From the NCBI GenBank assembly GCA_040769645.1, contig JAXGKP010000001.1:1860001-1924000 (forward strand): a stretch of 64,000 nucleotides of DNA, given 5' to 3'. The notes under the pieces are model-generated. The model was not told the DNA's origin, did no database searches, and worked only from the letters and a program-made list of their open reading frames with translations. A program made the position numbers and the translations under genes. Below, piece by piece: positions 34,857 through 45,073 of the stretch; position 1 is the stretch's first letter, and every line of letters starts with the position of its first letter. This stretch comes from Mesolinea sp029556265 (GTDB taxonomy: Bacteria; Chloroflexota; Anaerolineae; Anaerolineales; Anaerolineaceae).

Positions 34857-37106
34857 ATGAGCGCACCAGACCTATTTGACTCGCTGCAAGCTCCCTTTAT
34901 CGCCGGCAGCGACCGCCCAATCACAGGGCTTCCTCTGGACCGCTTCCTGCCTCCCTATTATCCGGGCGCGGCGCTGAACTGGATCAGCTCCCGCGCGGAG
35001 ACTTCCAGTTGGGTTTTGGACCCATTTGGAAACGACCCATTCAGCGCGCTGGAACTAGCCCGGGCTGGTTTCAGGGTGCTCGTCGCCGCGAATAACCCCA
35101 TCCCGGCGTTTATCCTGGAAATAATGGCATCCTCCCCGTCGGTCGCGGAAGTGGGCGAGGCAGTTTTAGCCCTGGCAAATTCCCGCATGAGCGACGGCAG
35201 CCGCCTGGAAGATTACCTGAATTCCTTCTACCTGCTGCCCTGCCCCCAATGTGGAGGGCAGGCTGAAGTCACCGGCTTTATCTGGTCTGAGGAACGCCCG
35301 GAGCCGGTCAGCATGCAATGGCTGTGCCAGCGCTGCCAAAAGAGCGGTGAGCTTCTGGGCAGCTCAGAAGCTTATCAACATCTGCGGCCTCTGCCCTCAT
35401 ACCCCCTGCACCGCTCCAGGGCTTTGGAGCTGGTTGCCAGCCTGGACGACCCACTGCGTCCGGTCATGGAAGAAGTGGTGCGCTTCTATTCTCCGCGAGC
35501 GCTCATTCTCTTGCAAATCCTCCTCAACAAAATTAACGCGCCTGATTTTCCCGAACGTCAGCAGAAAATTCTGCAAGCGCTCTTCCTCACGACCGCCGAT
35601 CAGATGAATCAGCTCTGGACTTATCCCCTCGGGCGCAACCGTCCGCGCCAGCTTCTCCGCCCGCCAAGCTGGCAAGAAACGCACCCCTGGCAAGCCTTCC
35701 TGCGTTCCCGGGCGCTCTGGCAGACCGACTTGCCTCCGGTGACTCTGCGCGGCTGGCCGGATTTGCCCCCGCAGAAAGGCGGCATCAGCCTCTTTCACGG
35801 GCGCTTGCGCGAGCTTAATCCCCTGCCCGACCCCCGCTTGATGACGCTGGTATACGCGTCTTTGCCGCGCAGAAACCAGGCATATTGGAATCTCAGCGGT
35901 CTTTGGTCTGGTTGGTTGTGGGGTAAGGAAAGCGTGAACCCGCTCCGACACAGCTTGCTGCGGCAGCGTTATGATTGGACATGGCATTCCCAGGCGCTGG
36001 CGAAAGTTTTAACTCAACTGCCGGGCCTGGTACAGCCGCAAACCCCGATTCTGCTGCAAATTGGCGAATTGGACGGACTTTTCCTGATTGCCGGCATTCT
36101 GGCTGGTCAGGCAGCCGGTTTGCGCCTGCTCAACTGCGCTTCGGACGGCAGCCAGGATACCCTGCAGTGCCTGTGGGGCATTGGTGGTCTGCCGGCTGGC
36201 TCCAGCCAGGGCAATCTTGCCGCGGCAGCCTCTGAAGCGGCGCGAGCCCACCTTACCGAACGTGGGGAACCAGCCAATTATCTGTCTTTGCTGACCCACA
36301 TCGTGGTTTCTGTTCATCAACAAGGCTTGCTCAGTTCCCCGCCGGGGAAGACTCTGAACGACCATCAGGAAGAATTGGAAGCCTGTCTGGCAGATACCGA
36401 TACGTTTGTTCGCTTTAACCCGGGGATTGCCCCGGATACGGGGTTGTACTGGCTGCGGCAGCCTCTGATTGAGTACACACCCACCGCTGAGCGCCTGGAA
36501 ACCGCTCTGCTGCAGCTCCTGCGCGCCAAACCAGACCCCACGCCAGAAGTCGTCAGGCAGACTGCCAACCAAAGCTGCCCGGGGCTGCTTACACCTGAAA
36601 GTGAGCTGGTTGATGCCGTCATGGCGGCTTATGCAGACCGCCTGCCCGATAGTCAGCCCGGCTGGCTGCTGCGCGCGCGGGAAGCACCCCAAATCCGCGA
36701 GAAAGACCTGCTGGAAATCCGCGTGATACTGGAACAGCTTGCCGCCCGGCTCGATTACAGCCTGCAGATCAGCACCGAAGCAATTCACTGGGTCAGTCGT
36801 TCGGGCAGCGTGGCGCATAGTTTTTTCCCATTGCTGAGCGCCTGCGTCAGCCCGCTGCTGCGCTTATTCAGCCGCACGCCCGGGCAGAAGTATTTCGTCA
36901 TCCCCGCCAGTCGTTCAAACCTGGTTTCTTACCGGCTGAAGCGGGATCCAAATCTGCAGCTGCTGTGCGGCGAAAGCTGGCATTTTGTAAAATTCCGCCA
37001 GATTAGAAATCTGAAAGAAGATATGCTGCTCACCCGCGAAACCTTCGCGGAGCGCGTCCTCGAAGACCCGCCGGAATATCAGCGCGCCCAACTCAGCTTA
37101 TTCTGA
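34857..37106 (+). CDS. Degenerate DUF1156/N4-N6-type DNA methylase-like protein, probably inactive (749 aa)
   Basis: I infer a distant relation to DUF1156-type adenine-specific methylases. At residues 53-90 WVLDPFGNDPFSALELARAG and FRVLVAANNPIPA match the layout of motif I (DPFxGxGTTxxEA...DxNPxA), but GxG reads NDP and the acidic SAM-ribose contact is lost. A four-Cys zinc ribbon (CPQCGGQAE ... WLCQRCQKSG) follows at about 124-165, then FYSPRALILLQILLNKI like the TPRQ helix. Where DPPY should be, the chain reads LVYASLPRRNQAYWNLSGLW. A normal methylase would keep these residues. Cotranscription with the GH13 gene (20-bp gap) is unexplained. Confidence 0.55.
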   Translation: MSAPDLFDSLQAPFIAGSDRPITGLPLDRFLPPYYPGAALNWISSRAETSSWVLDPFGNDPFSALELARAGFRVLVAANNPIPAFILEIMASSPSVAEVGEAVLALANSRMSDGSRLEDYLNSFYLLPCPQCGGQAEVTGFIWSEERPEPVSMQWLCQRCQKSGELLGSSEAYQHLRPLPSYPLHRSRALELVASLDDPLRPVMEEVVRFYSPRALILLQILLNKINAPDFPERQQKILQALFLTTADQMNQLWTYPLGRNRPRQLLRPPSWQETHPWQAFLRSRALWQTDLPPVTLRGWPDLPPQKGGISLFHGRLRELNPLPDPRLMTLVYASLPRRNQAYWNLSGLWSGWLWGKESVNPLRHSLLRQRYDWTWHSQALAKVLTQLPGLVQPQTPILLQIGELDGLFLIAGILAGQAAGLRLLNCASDGSQDTLQCLWGIGGLPAGSSQGNLAAAASEAARAHLTERGEPANYLSLLTHIVVSVHQQGLLSSPPGKTLNDHQEELEACLADTDTFVRFNPGIAPDTGLYWLRQPLIEYTPTAERLETALLQLLRAKPDPTPEVVRQTANQSCPGLLTPESELVDAVMAAYADRLPDSQPGWLLRAREAPQIREKDLLEIRVILEQLAARLDYSLQISTEAIHWVSRSGSVAHSFFPLLSACVSPLLRLFSRTPGQKYFVIPASRSNLVSYRLKRDPNLQLLCGESWHFVKFRQIRNLKEDMLLTRETFAERVLEDPPEYQRAQLSLF

Positions 37107-37127
37107 TCCTGCGGGCTGCTTCCCTCT

Positions 37128-40100
37128 TTATGGCGTTTCATCGGGAGGGGGCGTTGGCTCGCCCGGGGTCGGCGTCGGCGGCGGTACGGGCGTATCGAGC
37201 GGAGGTGTCGGCGTTGGGGTTGGCAGCTCGGTAGGGGTTGGGGTAGGCGTCGGTACGGTCAGATGCAGCCTGAACTTCTTTTCAACCTGGGTATCCACCG
37301 TGCTGCGCATCCGGATGCGCACCGTCACCAGTTCAGCGGTGATTCCGCTCAAATCCCAGGTGTAAATTTCCTGGGCTGAGCGCACCGGTGTTTTCTCCCA
37401 ATCCACAAGCGTCTTCCACTCATTGGGCTTCTCACCTTCTCCCCAATCAATCTTAAATTCTTTGAAGTTCGCGGTAGCATCAATGACGCCCACAATCTTG
37501 AACGGATTTTCGCTGATGGTACCGCCGTCCGTGAGCGTGACCATATCGATAATCGCCCGGGGGTCATCCGCGCGGCATTCCCTTTCCGGCAAAATCACAA
37601 AAGGATCCGGGAAGCCGTAATCCCGCGCCCAGTTCTGACCCTGTTCGGTATTCTTCAGCCAGTTGATTGCGTCTTTGTCGCTGACGTTGACGACCAATTG
37701 CTCCTTGGCAAAGTCGGAGCAAGCTGCTGAGGCCCGCAGTCCGGTCCATCCATCTATTTGAACCATTTTCCACAGGTCATGCTCCTTGGTGGCAGGCAGC
37801 TGGTCAGACGCGAAGATTTCAGTCCGCTGCCTAGGGCAGTATTCCGAAGGCTCCGTGCCGGAGACTGAACAGATGGTCCGCGTTACCACATCCTGCGGTT
37901 GAGAGAAGGGTGTGGCGGCTCCGCCTTTCAGCAAATTAATCCCGCCTTCCATCACCCGCGCCCAGATAGGCGCCGCGCCGCTGATGCCGGTGGTGTTGAC
38001 CATCGGGGAATAATCCGCGTTGCCCACCCATACGCCCACCACCAGATCAGGCGTGTAGCCGAGGGTCCAATTATCGCGGAAATCGTTGGTGGTACCAGTC
38101 TTAGCCGCCACATCGAAGGGCAGGTTCAGAATAGAATCCCTGCCAAACATCGGAGCGCGCGCGTCGGCATCCGAGAGGATGGAGGTAATCAGGTAGGCGT
38201 GCGCCGCGCGCACCACCTGGTCGCCCTCAGGGGGCTTATATTCAAACACAACTTTGCCGGTATAGTCCACGACTTTGGTCACCGCCACAGGCGCCACGCG
38301 TTTGCCTTCATTCGCGAGCACCGAATAAGCGCCGGTCAGTTGCAGCAGGCTCACTTCTCCGCCGCCGAGCGTGAGCGAGAGGCCGTAATCTTCCCGGGAG
38401 AAGCTGGTGATGCCCAGCCGCTTTGCCATTGCGATGAAGCCGTCCTCGGTGCTCGTGTTCGGGTCGTCGTAGATACCCACATAGTACAAAGCTTTCACAG
38501 CCGGAATGTTATAGGAGTTCGCCAGCGCGGAGCGTACCGTGACCGGTCCATGAAAACGTCCGTCATAATTGACGGGCTCATAAGGAGCGCTGGGGTCATC
38601 CGCCCGCCCGGAGGGTGGGAAAGAAACCGGCACGTCCCAAATCAGGGTAGCCGGCGTCCAGTCTTTCTCGAAAGCAGCCAGATAAGTTATCGGTTTGATG
38701 GAGGAGCCTGGCTGGCGCGTTTCTGTCAGCGCCATATTTACCTGACCGCTGATAGCTTCGTTGTAGAAATCCGCCGAGCCAACCATCGCCAGGATTTCGC
38801 CGGTTTTCGGGTCCAGCGCGACAACCGCGCCGTTTGTGGCATTGTTCCCGGTCATCGTCGCCAGCTGTTCCCGCACCGCGTTTTGGGCAAGCTCTTGCAA
38901 GTTGGGGTCCAGCGTGGTGTAAATTGTGAAGCCGGAATGGTAGATGGTTTGCGGGTCGTATTGGCTTTCCAACAGCGATTGGATATAAACCACCCAATGC
39001 GGGAAGCGCATACTGTTGGTGTTTTGGGTGAAGTTGTAAGCCTCCAACGTATCCGCCGCGTTCAACGCGTCGTTGGCGCTGACACAGACCTTGTCAAGAT
39101 TCTTGCCGATAAAAATGCAGTTTTTCTCACTGCTGAGTTCATAAATCAGAACCAGGACGGTTTTATTGCGCGTTAGGGTCGCTGCGCGGTTGTTATAAAT
39201 GTCGTAAATTGCCGGCGATTGCGGCAGCCCCGCCAAAAAAGATGCCTGCCAAAGTTGTAAATCCGCGGCAGTGGTGTTGAAGTAGGTTTCCGCGGCAGCC
39301 TCAATCCCGTAGGCGAGGTTGCCGTAGAAAATTTCGTTCAGGTAGAGCTCCAGCACTTCTTCCTTGCTGTATCGGCGCGTAATTTCAGCCGCCAGGATGA
39401 TTTCCCGCGCCTTGCGGTCGTAAGACTGCTCAAAGCGTTCCTCACGCAGCAGCAGCATGCGCGCCAATTGCTGGGTGATAGTAGACCCCCCGGAAACAAT
39501 TTCGCCGGAGGTGTAATTCATCCACAGCGCCCGGGCCAGCGCCATCAGGTCAAAGCCTGGGTGATTGTAGAATTCTTTATCTTCGGTTGCGATAGTCGCG
39601 GCAATCAGATAGGGTGAAATTTTTTCGAGCGGCACGTAGGTGCGCTTACCCGCGTTGGGGTCATTGATTTCGAATAGAATGTTGCCGTTGCGGTCGAGGA
39701 TGCGCGTGGTCTCAAATTGCGAGGCGCGCGACCGCAGCTCCGCCACGCTTGGCAGCGTGGACGCGATGCGAAAATACTGCACGCCAACAAAAAGCATGCC
39801 CACGAAAATCAGCGCCAGCAACCCAAACAAAACAGGCAGAAGCACCCGGGTGGGTTTCTTTTTCACTGGTTCAGTTGGGGCGGTTTTGCCCCGCGCGGAG
39901 GGGTGAGGGGTTCGCCCAGCGCCCGCGCGCGGCGGGCTCGCTTTCGGGGTGCCCCGGGCCACGTCAAACCCGGCGCTCTGCTGCTGCGAGAAGGCCGACG
40001 GAGCAAGCTGCGTGGCTCCCGGGTCGGTCTCGGTCACTTTTTTAATAGGCAGCGGCTGGGCCTGGGGCGCCATGGGAGGGGCAGCGAAATCGGGGGGGAT

Positions 40101-40706
40101 GGTGGGAATGTTGTCTTGCGAAGCGGCGCCTGTCTGACGGTTGGGAGGAATCCAGCCACCGCCTGGTTTAGTCATCCGGATATTTTCGTCGGGTTTTCGC
40201 GAAGGAACCGGCTTGACCCACGCCCCGGAAAAGTAATCCGCGCGGGTTTGCGCTGGAACGGGTGGTTTTGGCGCGGGGCTGCCCGCTTTTTCATCAAACT
40301 TGGCGATTTCCTCAAACCAACCGGCGACAGCGCGGGTATCAGGCTGCGTGATGTCAATCGGTTGGGTCTTTTCCTGCTTCGTTTCGCTGTTTTGGGTTTG
40401 TTCGGGCTCCGCGGCGGTCTGGTTCTCGCCCTCTTGTGGGGTGCTCAAGCGGAGCGTTTGAGCGTTTTCCGGTTCTTCCGCCATCTGCTCTGGCAGCCTC
40501 GCGGAAGGATGCGTTTCTTCATCCGGCAGTTCCTGCGCGGGCGGGTTTGAAGCTGAAGTCGGCAAAGCCGCCGGCGTGGTATCGTCCAGCGCGCCCTGCC
40601 CGGAAGACGCGGACGCGTTTTCCGGGTTGTCGAAGTCTTGAAAAGAATTCAGCTCGCCAAAGCTATCTCGTTCGGAATCGTCCGAAGCAGCGTTAGTATT
40701 CATCAT
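37128..40706 (-). CDS. Class A penicillin-binding protein, PBP1a-type (1192 aa)
   Basis: Bifunctional peptidoglycan synthase. A long disordered, acidic and Pro-rich cytoplasmic region (1-280) precedes one transmembrane helix (about 288-312). The GT51 glycosyltransferase domain has ATEDKEFYNHPG with the catalytic Glu near 375 and GGSTITQQLARMLLL. The transpeptidase has SSIK (Ser668), SYN (731-733) and KTGT (869-872). An Ig-like region and a PTPTP tail of about 40 residues close the protein. The N-terminal cytoplasmic extension is unusually long, even for this family. GGGAG precedes the ATG at 40706. It is convergent with the methylase-like gene. Confidence 0.95.
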   Translation of the reverse strand: MMNTNAASDDSERDSFGELNSFQDFDNPENASASSGQGALDDTTPAALPTSASNPPAQELPDEETHPSARLPEQMAEEPENAQTLRLSTPQEGENQTAAEPEQTQNSETKQEKTQPIDITQPDTRAVAGWFEEIAKFDEKAGSPAPKPPVPAQTRADYFSGAWVKPVPSRKPDENIRMTKPGGGWIPPNRQTGAASQDNIPTIPPDFAAPPMAPQAQPLPIKKVTETDPGATQLAPSAFSQQQSAGFDVARGTPKASPPRAGAGRTPHPSARGKTAPTEPVKKKPTRVLLPVLFGLLALIFVGMLFVGVQYFRIASTLPSVAELRSRASQFETTRILDRNGNILFEINDPNAGKRTYVPLEKISPYLIAATIATEDKEFYNHPGFDLMALARALWMNYTSGEIVSGGSTITQQLARMLLLREERFEQSYDRKAREIILAAEITRRYSKEEVLELYLNEIFYGNLAYGIEAAAETYFNTTAADLQLWQASFLAGLPQSPAIYDIYNNRAATLTRNKTVLVLIYELSSEKNCIFIGKNLDKVCVSANDALNAADTLEAYNFTQNTNSMRFPHWVVYIQSLLESQYDPQTIYHSGFTIYTTLDPNLQELAQNAVREQLATMTGNNATNGAVVALDPKTGEILAMVGSADFYNEAISGQVNMALTETRQPGSSIKPITYLAAFEKDWTPATLIWDVPVSFPPSGRADDPSAPYEPVNYDGRFHGPVTVRSALANSYNIPAVKALYYVGIYDDPNTSTEDGFIAMAKRLGITSFSREDYGLSLTLGGGEVSLLQLTGAYSVLANEGKRVAPVAVTKVVDYTGKVVFEYKPPEGDQVVRAAHAYLITSILSDADARAPMFGRDSILNLPFDVAAKTGTTNDFRDNWTLGYTPDLVVGVWVGNADYSPMVNTTGISGAAPIWARVMEGGINLLKGGAATPFSQPQDVVTRTICSVSGTEPSEYCPRQRTEIFASDQLPATKEHDLWKMVQIDGWTGLRASAACSDFAKEQLVVNVSDKDAINWLKNTEQGQNWARDYGFPDPFVILPERECRADDPRAIIDMVTLTDGGTISENPFKIVGVIDATANFKEFKIDWGEGEKPNEWKTLVDWEKTPVRSAQEIYTWDLSGITAELVTVRIRMRSTVDTQVEKKFRLHLTVPTPTPTPTELPTPTPTPPLDTPVPPPTPTPGEPTPPPDETP

Positions 40707-40727
40707 CAGGTCTTCTCCCTTGGCGTT

Positions 40728-40736
40728 ATTGTAGCA
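40728..40736 (-). promoter_or_regulatory. Extended -10 promoter of the PBP gene (TGC TACAAT)
   Basis: Minus-strand TGC TACAAT with a predicted start near 40721. The -35 region TTAAGG is weak, as expected for an extended -10 site. Confidence 0.55.
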
Positions 40737-40852
40737 TAAAGGTTATTAACCCTTAAACGCTGGCATGAGGCCTGATGTTCCCCCGGCTTTCTTCACCAGC
40801 ACCCCAATTTACCACCTCGCGGGATAATAAGCCTTCGGCGGTTTGCGTGTGG

Positions 40853-40861
40853 TGCTAAAAT
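40853..40861 (+). promoter_or_regulatory. Extended -10 promoter for a leaderless gene (TGC TAAAAT)
   Basis: TGC TAAAAT predicts a start at about 40868, one base before the ATG at 40869. No Shine-Dalgarno is present. Confidence 0.6.
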
Positions 40862-40868
40862 ACACCTG

Positions 40869-43220
40869 ATGAGCACGGGCCCTTTCTTTAATACCGACCC
40901 AATCCTTCTCACGCTGGCGGCGGATCAGCGCTTTGGCCCGCTAAACCCTGAGCTCGACGCCGTCTGGCAGATTAAGCTCAAACCGAACGGACCGCTTGCG
41001 TTGGAAACGAACTTTGGGCTGCGGGTGGAACGTTTCCGGATTTTTCCTGTCTTTTTGGTGAACAACAAAGCCATCACCGAGATCGGCGCTTTCCTTTCGC
41101 CTCCGCGCGTGGATCTCATCCGTTCCAATTATGTCAGCCTCAGCTGCTCTCCCGCCGCGGGGCTGCAGGCACGCTGCGAATTCTGGGCCGCCTGGAGCGA
41201 CACGCTCCTCTCACGCGTCTCTCTCACGAACACCGGTTCGTCACCAATAAACCTCGGCATACAATCCGCGGCGGATTTGCGTCCGCGGGAAGGTATTCAG
41301 GGAATGAACGCCGCCGTCCGGGGATATCAGCCTTACCTGCTGGGCAGCAGCGGCAGTTTGTTTGTGGCAGCCGCCCACGCGGACGACGCGCGAGTGGTGT
41401 TCAGCCCCTACCCGGCTTTGCAGCAAACAATGGAAATCGCGCCGGGCGGCACGTTCACCATTCGGCTGCGCTGCTGCACGGGCATGGACGCGAGCGCTCT
41501 GGAAGCAAAACTTTTTCAACCCCATCCGGATAATTGGGACGCGCAAATTGCCCGCCTCGCCTTGCGCCACCAGGCAGATTTGCTGCGCGTGAGCACCCCA
41601 AACCCGGAGTGGGACGCCGTTTTCCTCTCTGCTCAAAATCAAGCTTTCCAGCTGTTGGCGCGGTCTGAACGCGAACCAGACCTGCCCTTCTATCTTGAGC
41701 GGCGCAGCCCGGAACAAAGCTTCGCGGAGCATGCTGACGGGAACAACGCGTTAACTGTGCTGCAGCCGCCTTTTAATGCCCTGTCTCTGTATCAGCTTAC
41801 CCAGGTGCTCTTGCCAACCCAAGCCCAGACTGCCGCAAAGATTTTTTCCGGCAGGATTAACAGTCTCCCAGACTGCTCCAGGTTGCCGGGAAATTACCGC
41901 GTTGTACTTCCCTTTCCCTGTCTGTGCGCCAACGCGCTGAGTATCTTTCTGCAAACCCGCGACCACGACTTTCTTAAATCCGTTTACTCGCGGCTGCGCC
42001 GCTACACGCTGACCTGGTTTGATAAAGACCACGACCTGGACCGCGACGGTTTGCCGGAATGGCTGACTATCTCGCAAACTGGCTGGCACAACCACCCCAG
42101 CTTTAATTTTCTCAACCCACATGGGTTATTCACCTGGATAGCCGCTGTCGAAAACCTGGGCTTATGTCAGCTGCTGGCCCGGGAGTTGGACGCGCTGGAA
42201 CAAATCGCGCGGGCCTTGAACGACCTGGAAACCAGCACGGTCGCGCAATCCCTCAGCCATCGGTTGGCCGACAGCCTGGATAAAATCCGAGAAATATTGC
42301 CAGAGGCCTCTTGCTGGGACCGGGATACCCACCTGTCCACGCCCCACAGCGTGTTCTTTGAGGGCGCGTTCTCAGATATCCCGCGCGGGATTCACCTCAA
42401 CCCGGCCAGCCGCGTGAACATTAAACTGATTTTCAGCGCCTCTGTCAGCAAGCCGGCCTGCGTCTGCCTGCGCGGCACGGACGCTGCCGGAAAAATGCTG
42501 GAGGAGCGGGTTGACGCGAGCGAAATCTTACGCCTGGCGGACTGCCTGGCGCTAACCAGCAATTCGGTCTTCTCCCGCCTCGAGAGCGTCAGCGCGCCAG
42601 ACCTGGACGGACAGACCTGGACCCAACTTTACGCAGCAGACCTGACCCTGCGGGACGTGGGTTGGTTTTTGGCCTGGGAAGCCTCCCCCCCTCCGGAGGA
42701 AAGCCCGGAGAGGCGCCAAACCAACGGCGAAGACCCATTCCAGGCTTATCCATTTGGGCTGCCGGAATATTTTGGCAGGGCTGATGAAAATGACGGTCCC
42801 CAACTGGTCAACCCCGCATGGAACACCTTGGTTTTGGAAGGTCTGATTCAGCGCGGGGATAAACGATCCGCGTGCGCCTTATTTGCCAGCCTGATGCGCG
42901 GCGCGGCAGGGGTGCTGCGCGGCGAACATGCCTCGTTTGAAGCCTGGAAGAGTTTGGATAATCTGCCGGCTGGAACTCGCGGCGCGGCAGCCGGGCTTGT
43001 TCCTTTGCAAGCCTTTCTGGACCTGGTGGGTGTGCGCATCCTGGCGCCGGATAAAGTTCAAATCAGCGGCGAGTATCCTTTTGATTGGCCCTTAACCCTG
43101 CGCTATCAGGGTCTGGAAATAACCCGTTCTGGAAAAAACAGCACTATTACCCTGCCGGATGGCACGGTCTGTCACCATTTTGGCAGCCAGACCAAGACTT
43201 TTCAACCCGAAAGAGACTGA
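40869..43220 (+). CDS. (Alpha/alpha)6-barrel glycosidase-like protein, GH63/amylo-glucosidase-like (783 aa)
   Basis: The N-terminal beta-sandwich (about 1-230) contains aromatic and Asn-rich strands. The helical-barrel region holds WFDKDHDLDRDGLPEW near 380, a stretch characteristic of GH63 and glycogen-debranching-like glucosidases, and NPHGLFTWIAAVENLG. No signal peptide, so cytoplasmic. I cannot point securely to the catalytic acid and base, so activity is unproven. Its nearest functional neighbour may be the GH13 glucosidase gene 6 kb away. Predicted transcription is leaderless and divergent from the PBP gene. It converges on glmS. Confidence 0.65.
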   Translation: MSTGPFFNTDPILLTLAADQRFGPLNPELDAVWQIKLKPNGPLALETNFGLRVERFRIFPVFLVNNKAITEIGAFLSPPRVDLIRSNYVSLSCSPAAGLQARCEFWAAWSDTLLSRVSLTNTGSSPINLGIQSAADLRPREGIQGMNAAVRGYQPYLLGSSGSLFVAAAHADDARVVFSPYPALQQTMEIAPGGTFTIRLRCCTGMDASALEAKLFQPHPDNWDAQIARLALRHQADLLRVSTPNPEWDAVFLSAQNQAFQLLARSEREPDLPFYLERRSPEQSFAEHADGNNALTVLQPPFNALSLYQLTQVLLPTQAQTAAKIFSGRINSLPDCSRLPGNYRVVLPFPCLCANALSIFLQTRDHDFLKSVYSRLRRYTLTWFDKDHDLDRDGLPEWLTISQTGWHNHPSFNFLNPHGLFTWIAAVENLGLCQLLARELDALEQIARALNDLETSTVAQSLSHRLADSLDKIREILPEASCWDRDTHLSTPHSVFFEGAFSDIPRGIHLNPASRVNIKLIFSASVSKPACVCLRGTDAAGKMLEERVDASEILRLADCLALTSNSVFSRLESVSAPDLDGQTWTQLYAADLTLRDVGWFLAWEASPPPEESPERRQTNGEDPFQAYPFGLPEYFGRADENDGPQLVNPAWNTLVLEGLIQRGDKRSACALFASLMRGAAGVLRGEHASFEAWKSLDNLPAGTRGAAAGLVPLQAFLDLVGVRILAPDKVQISGEYPFDWPLTLRYQGLEITRSGKNSTITLPDGTVCHHFGSQTKTFQPERD

Positions 43221-43249
43221 GCTCTCTCCACCACAAGCCCGAAGAAGCG

Positions 43250-45037
43250 CTAATCCACGGTTAGCGTCTTGCTCAGGTTGCGCGGAAAATCCGGGTCGTA
43301 ACCCCTTCCAACCGCCATGTAATACGAAAGCAGCTGGAGCGGGATTACGGTTAATATCGGCGCGAAAAGCGGGTTCGAAGGCGGAATGGTGATCACATCG
43401 CTGGCATTGGCGTTCAGCCGGCTGTCTTCCTCACCGATCACGATTGCCCTGGCTCCCCGGCAGCTGACCTCATTTATCCCGCTCACAATCAGCGGAACAT
43501 CTTCCGGCCCAACCGCGAAAAGCACCGGGAACCCGTCCGTGACCGCGGAGAGCGGGCCGTGTTTAAACTCAGTGCTGAGCATGCCTTCACAATGGGCGTA
43601 GGTGATTTCTTTCAGTTTGAGCGCGCCTTCCAAAGCCGTGGCGTAGGTGCTGCCGTAACCGAGGCTGTAGAGGTCATTCCATGCGTTGATGGAATCGGCC
43701 AGCGCGCGCGTTTGCGGGTCCGTCCAACGGATGGTCTTTTCCATCAGCTCGGGCAGCGCGTCCAGAGACGCGGCTTCACCGCCCGCCAAACAAGTCGCCA
43801 AATAAAGGAAAGTAATGACCTGGTTGGTGAAGGTCTTGGTGGCGGGCACGCTGATTTCATAACCGCAGGTGAGCGGCAGCCAGGCGGAGGTGGTTTTGGT
43901 AAGCGTGGAGCCAATCACATTCGCCACGCTGAAGCAGGTCATCCCCCGCTTCCGGGCGTGTTCCAGCGCGTTCAATACGTCTTTCGTCTCTCCGGATTGG
44001 CTGACAAAAATGCCCACGTCCTGCGGCCCGACTGTCGGAGCGTACTGCGGGATAAATTGCGGCGCCAACACCGGCACCGCCGGCTTGCCAGCCAGGCGGG
44101 CAAAGTACACCGAACCAGCCAGACAGGCGTGGTAGCTGGTACCGCAGCCAATCAGGTAAAGATTGCGCGCGCCGCGGATTGCTTCCAGGATGCGCTTCAG
44201 GTCTTCGTGCTGCTTGAGTAAATGCAGCAGTTCGCGCGCCACCTGCGGCTGCTCGTGGATTTCCTTAAGCATAAAGTGGGCGTATCCGCCTTTTTGCACG
44301 GCGGACATTTCTTCTGTGATAATTTCCGGCTCACGCGCGATTTGGCTGCCGTCCGCGACCGAATACAACGAAACGCTGTCCCAGCTCAGGCAAACCACGT
44401 CGCCGTCGTTCAGGCGCAGCACTTTGCGGGTGAGCGGCAAAATTGAAGGCAGGTCGGAAGAAACACAGGTGAAGTCTTCTCCAATGCCTACCACCAGACC
44501 AGAGCCCTTTTTAATGGCGTAAAGCTTGTCGTCGTGAATCCGTCCGATGACGAACGCGTAGTCGCCTTGCAGGTCGGCGTACGCGGCGCGGATGGCATCC
44601 ACAAAAGAATATCCGCGGTTGATGTAGCGTTCCACGGCGTGCACGCAGGACTCGCCGTCGTTCTGAGAGCGCACAGTCATGCCCTCGGCCGTGAACTCCT
44701 GCCTGAGCTCCACGTTGTTTACGACGTTGCCGTTGTGCGCGCCCACCAAATCGCCGTCCGAGTCCAGATGGGGTTGGGCGTTTAGCTGGGAAGGCACGCC
44801 AAAAGTCGCCCAGCGCAGTTGGGTGATGCCGCGCTGGCCGGTCATTTCAGCAAAACGGTATTTTTCGGCGACCTCGTCCACACGGCCTTTGTCTTTCCGC
44901 AGGTCAATCCGCCCCCCACTGATGACCGCGGCGCCAACCGAGTCGTAACCGCGGTAGGTCAACCGGCGGGCCGCTTCCACCAGGATGGGTCCCAGGTTCT
45001 GTTCATTTCGCGTCACAATGCCGAAAATTCCGCACAT
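43250..45037 (-). CDS. glmS: Glutamine-fructose-6-phosphate aminotransferase (595 aa)
   Basis: First step of hexosamine and peptidoglycan-precursor synthesis. Cys2 (MCGIFGIV) is the glutaminase nucleophile, and GAHNGNVVNN supplies the oxyanion Asn and Gly. The substrate loop reads LRWATFGVPS and NAQPHLD, with Phe and Gln where E. coli has His in RWATHG and NAHPH. Two SIS domains carry GCGTSYHACLAG and SQSGETKDVLNAL, then EFKHGPLSAV (ring-opening His) and the C-terminal NLSKTLTVD with the Schiff-base Lys. AAGGACGAG precedes the ATG. No glmS ribozyme is visible in the short leader. Confidence 0.96.
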   Translation of the reverse strand: MCGIFGIVTRNEQNLGPILVEAARRLTYRGYDSVGAAVISGGRIDLRKDKGRVDEVAEKYRFAEMTGQRGITQLRWATFGVPSQLNAQPHLDSDGDLVGAHNGNVVNNVELRQEFTAEGMTVRSQNDGESCVHAVERYINRGYSFVDAIRAAYADLQGDYAFVIGRIHDDKLYAIKKGSGLVVGIGEDFTCVSSDLPSILPLTRKVLRLNDGDVVCLSWDSVSLYSVADGSQIAREPEIITEEMSAVQKGGYAHFMLKEIHEQPQVARELLHLLKQHEDLKRILEAIRGARNLYLIGCGTSYHACLAGSVYFARLAGKPAVPVLAPQFIPQYAPTVGPQDVGIFVSQSGETKDVLNALEHARKRGMTCFSVANVIGSTLTKTTSAWLPLTCGYEISVPATKTFTNQVITFLYLATCLAGGEAASLDALPELMEKTIRWTDPQTRALADSINAWNDLYSLGYGSTYATALEGALKLKEITYAHCEGMLSTEFKHGPLSAVTDGFPVLFAVGPEDVPLIVSGINEVSCRGARAIVIGEEDSRLNANASDVITIPPSNPLFAPILTVIPLQLLSYYMAVGRGYDPDFPRNLSKTLTVD

Positions 45038-45073
45038 ACTCGTCCTTTTTTGTGGTTGATAGTTCGAGGCTGA

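Noticed and set aside
37141..37260. GC-rich repeated sequence as a DNA repeat or CRISPR
   Set aside because: It encodes the PTPTP tail of the PBP; units are irregular and codon-based, with no spacers.
37899..39176. Plus-strand open frame of 425 codons
   Set aside because: Antisense to the transpeptidase domain of the PBP gene with intact SSIK, SYN and KTGT motifs; no ribosome binding site.
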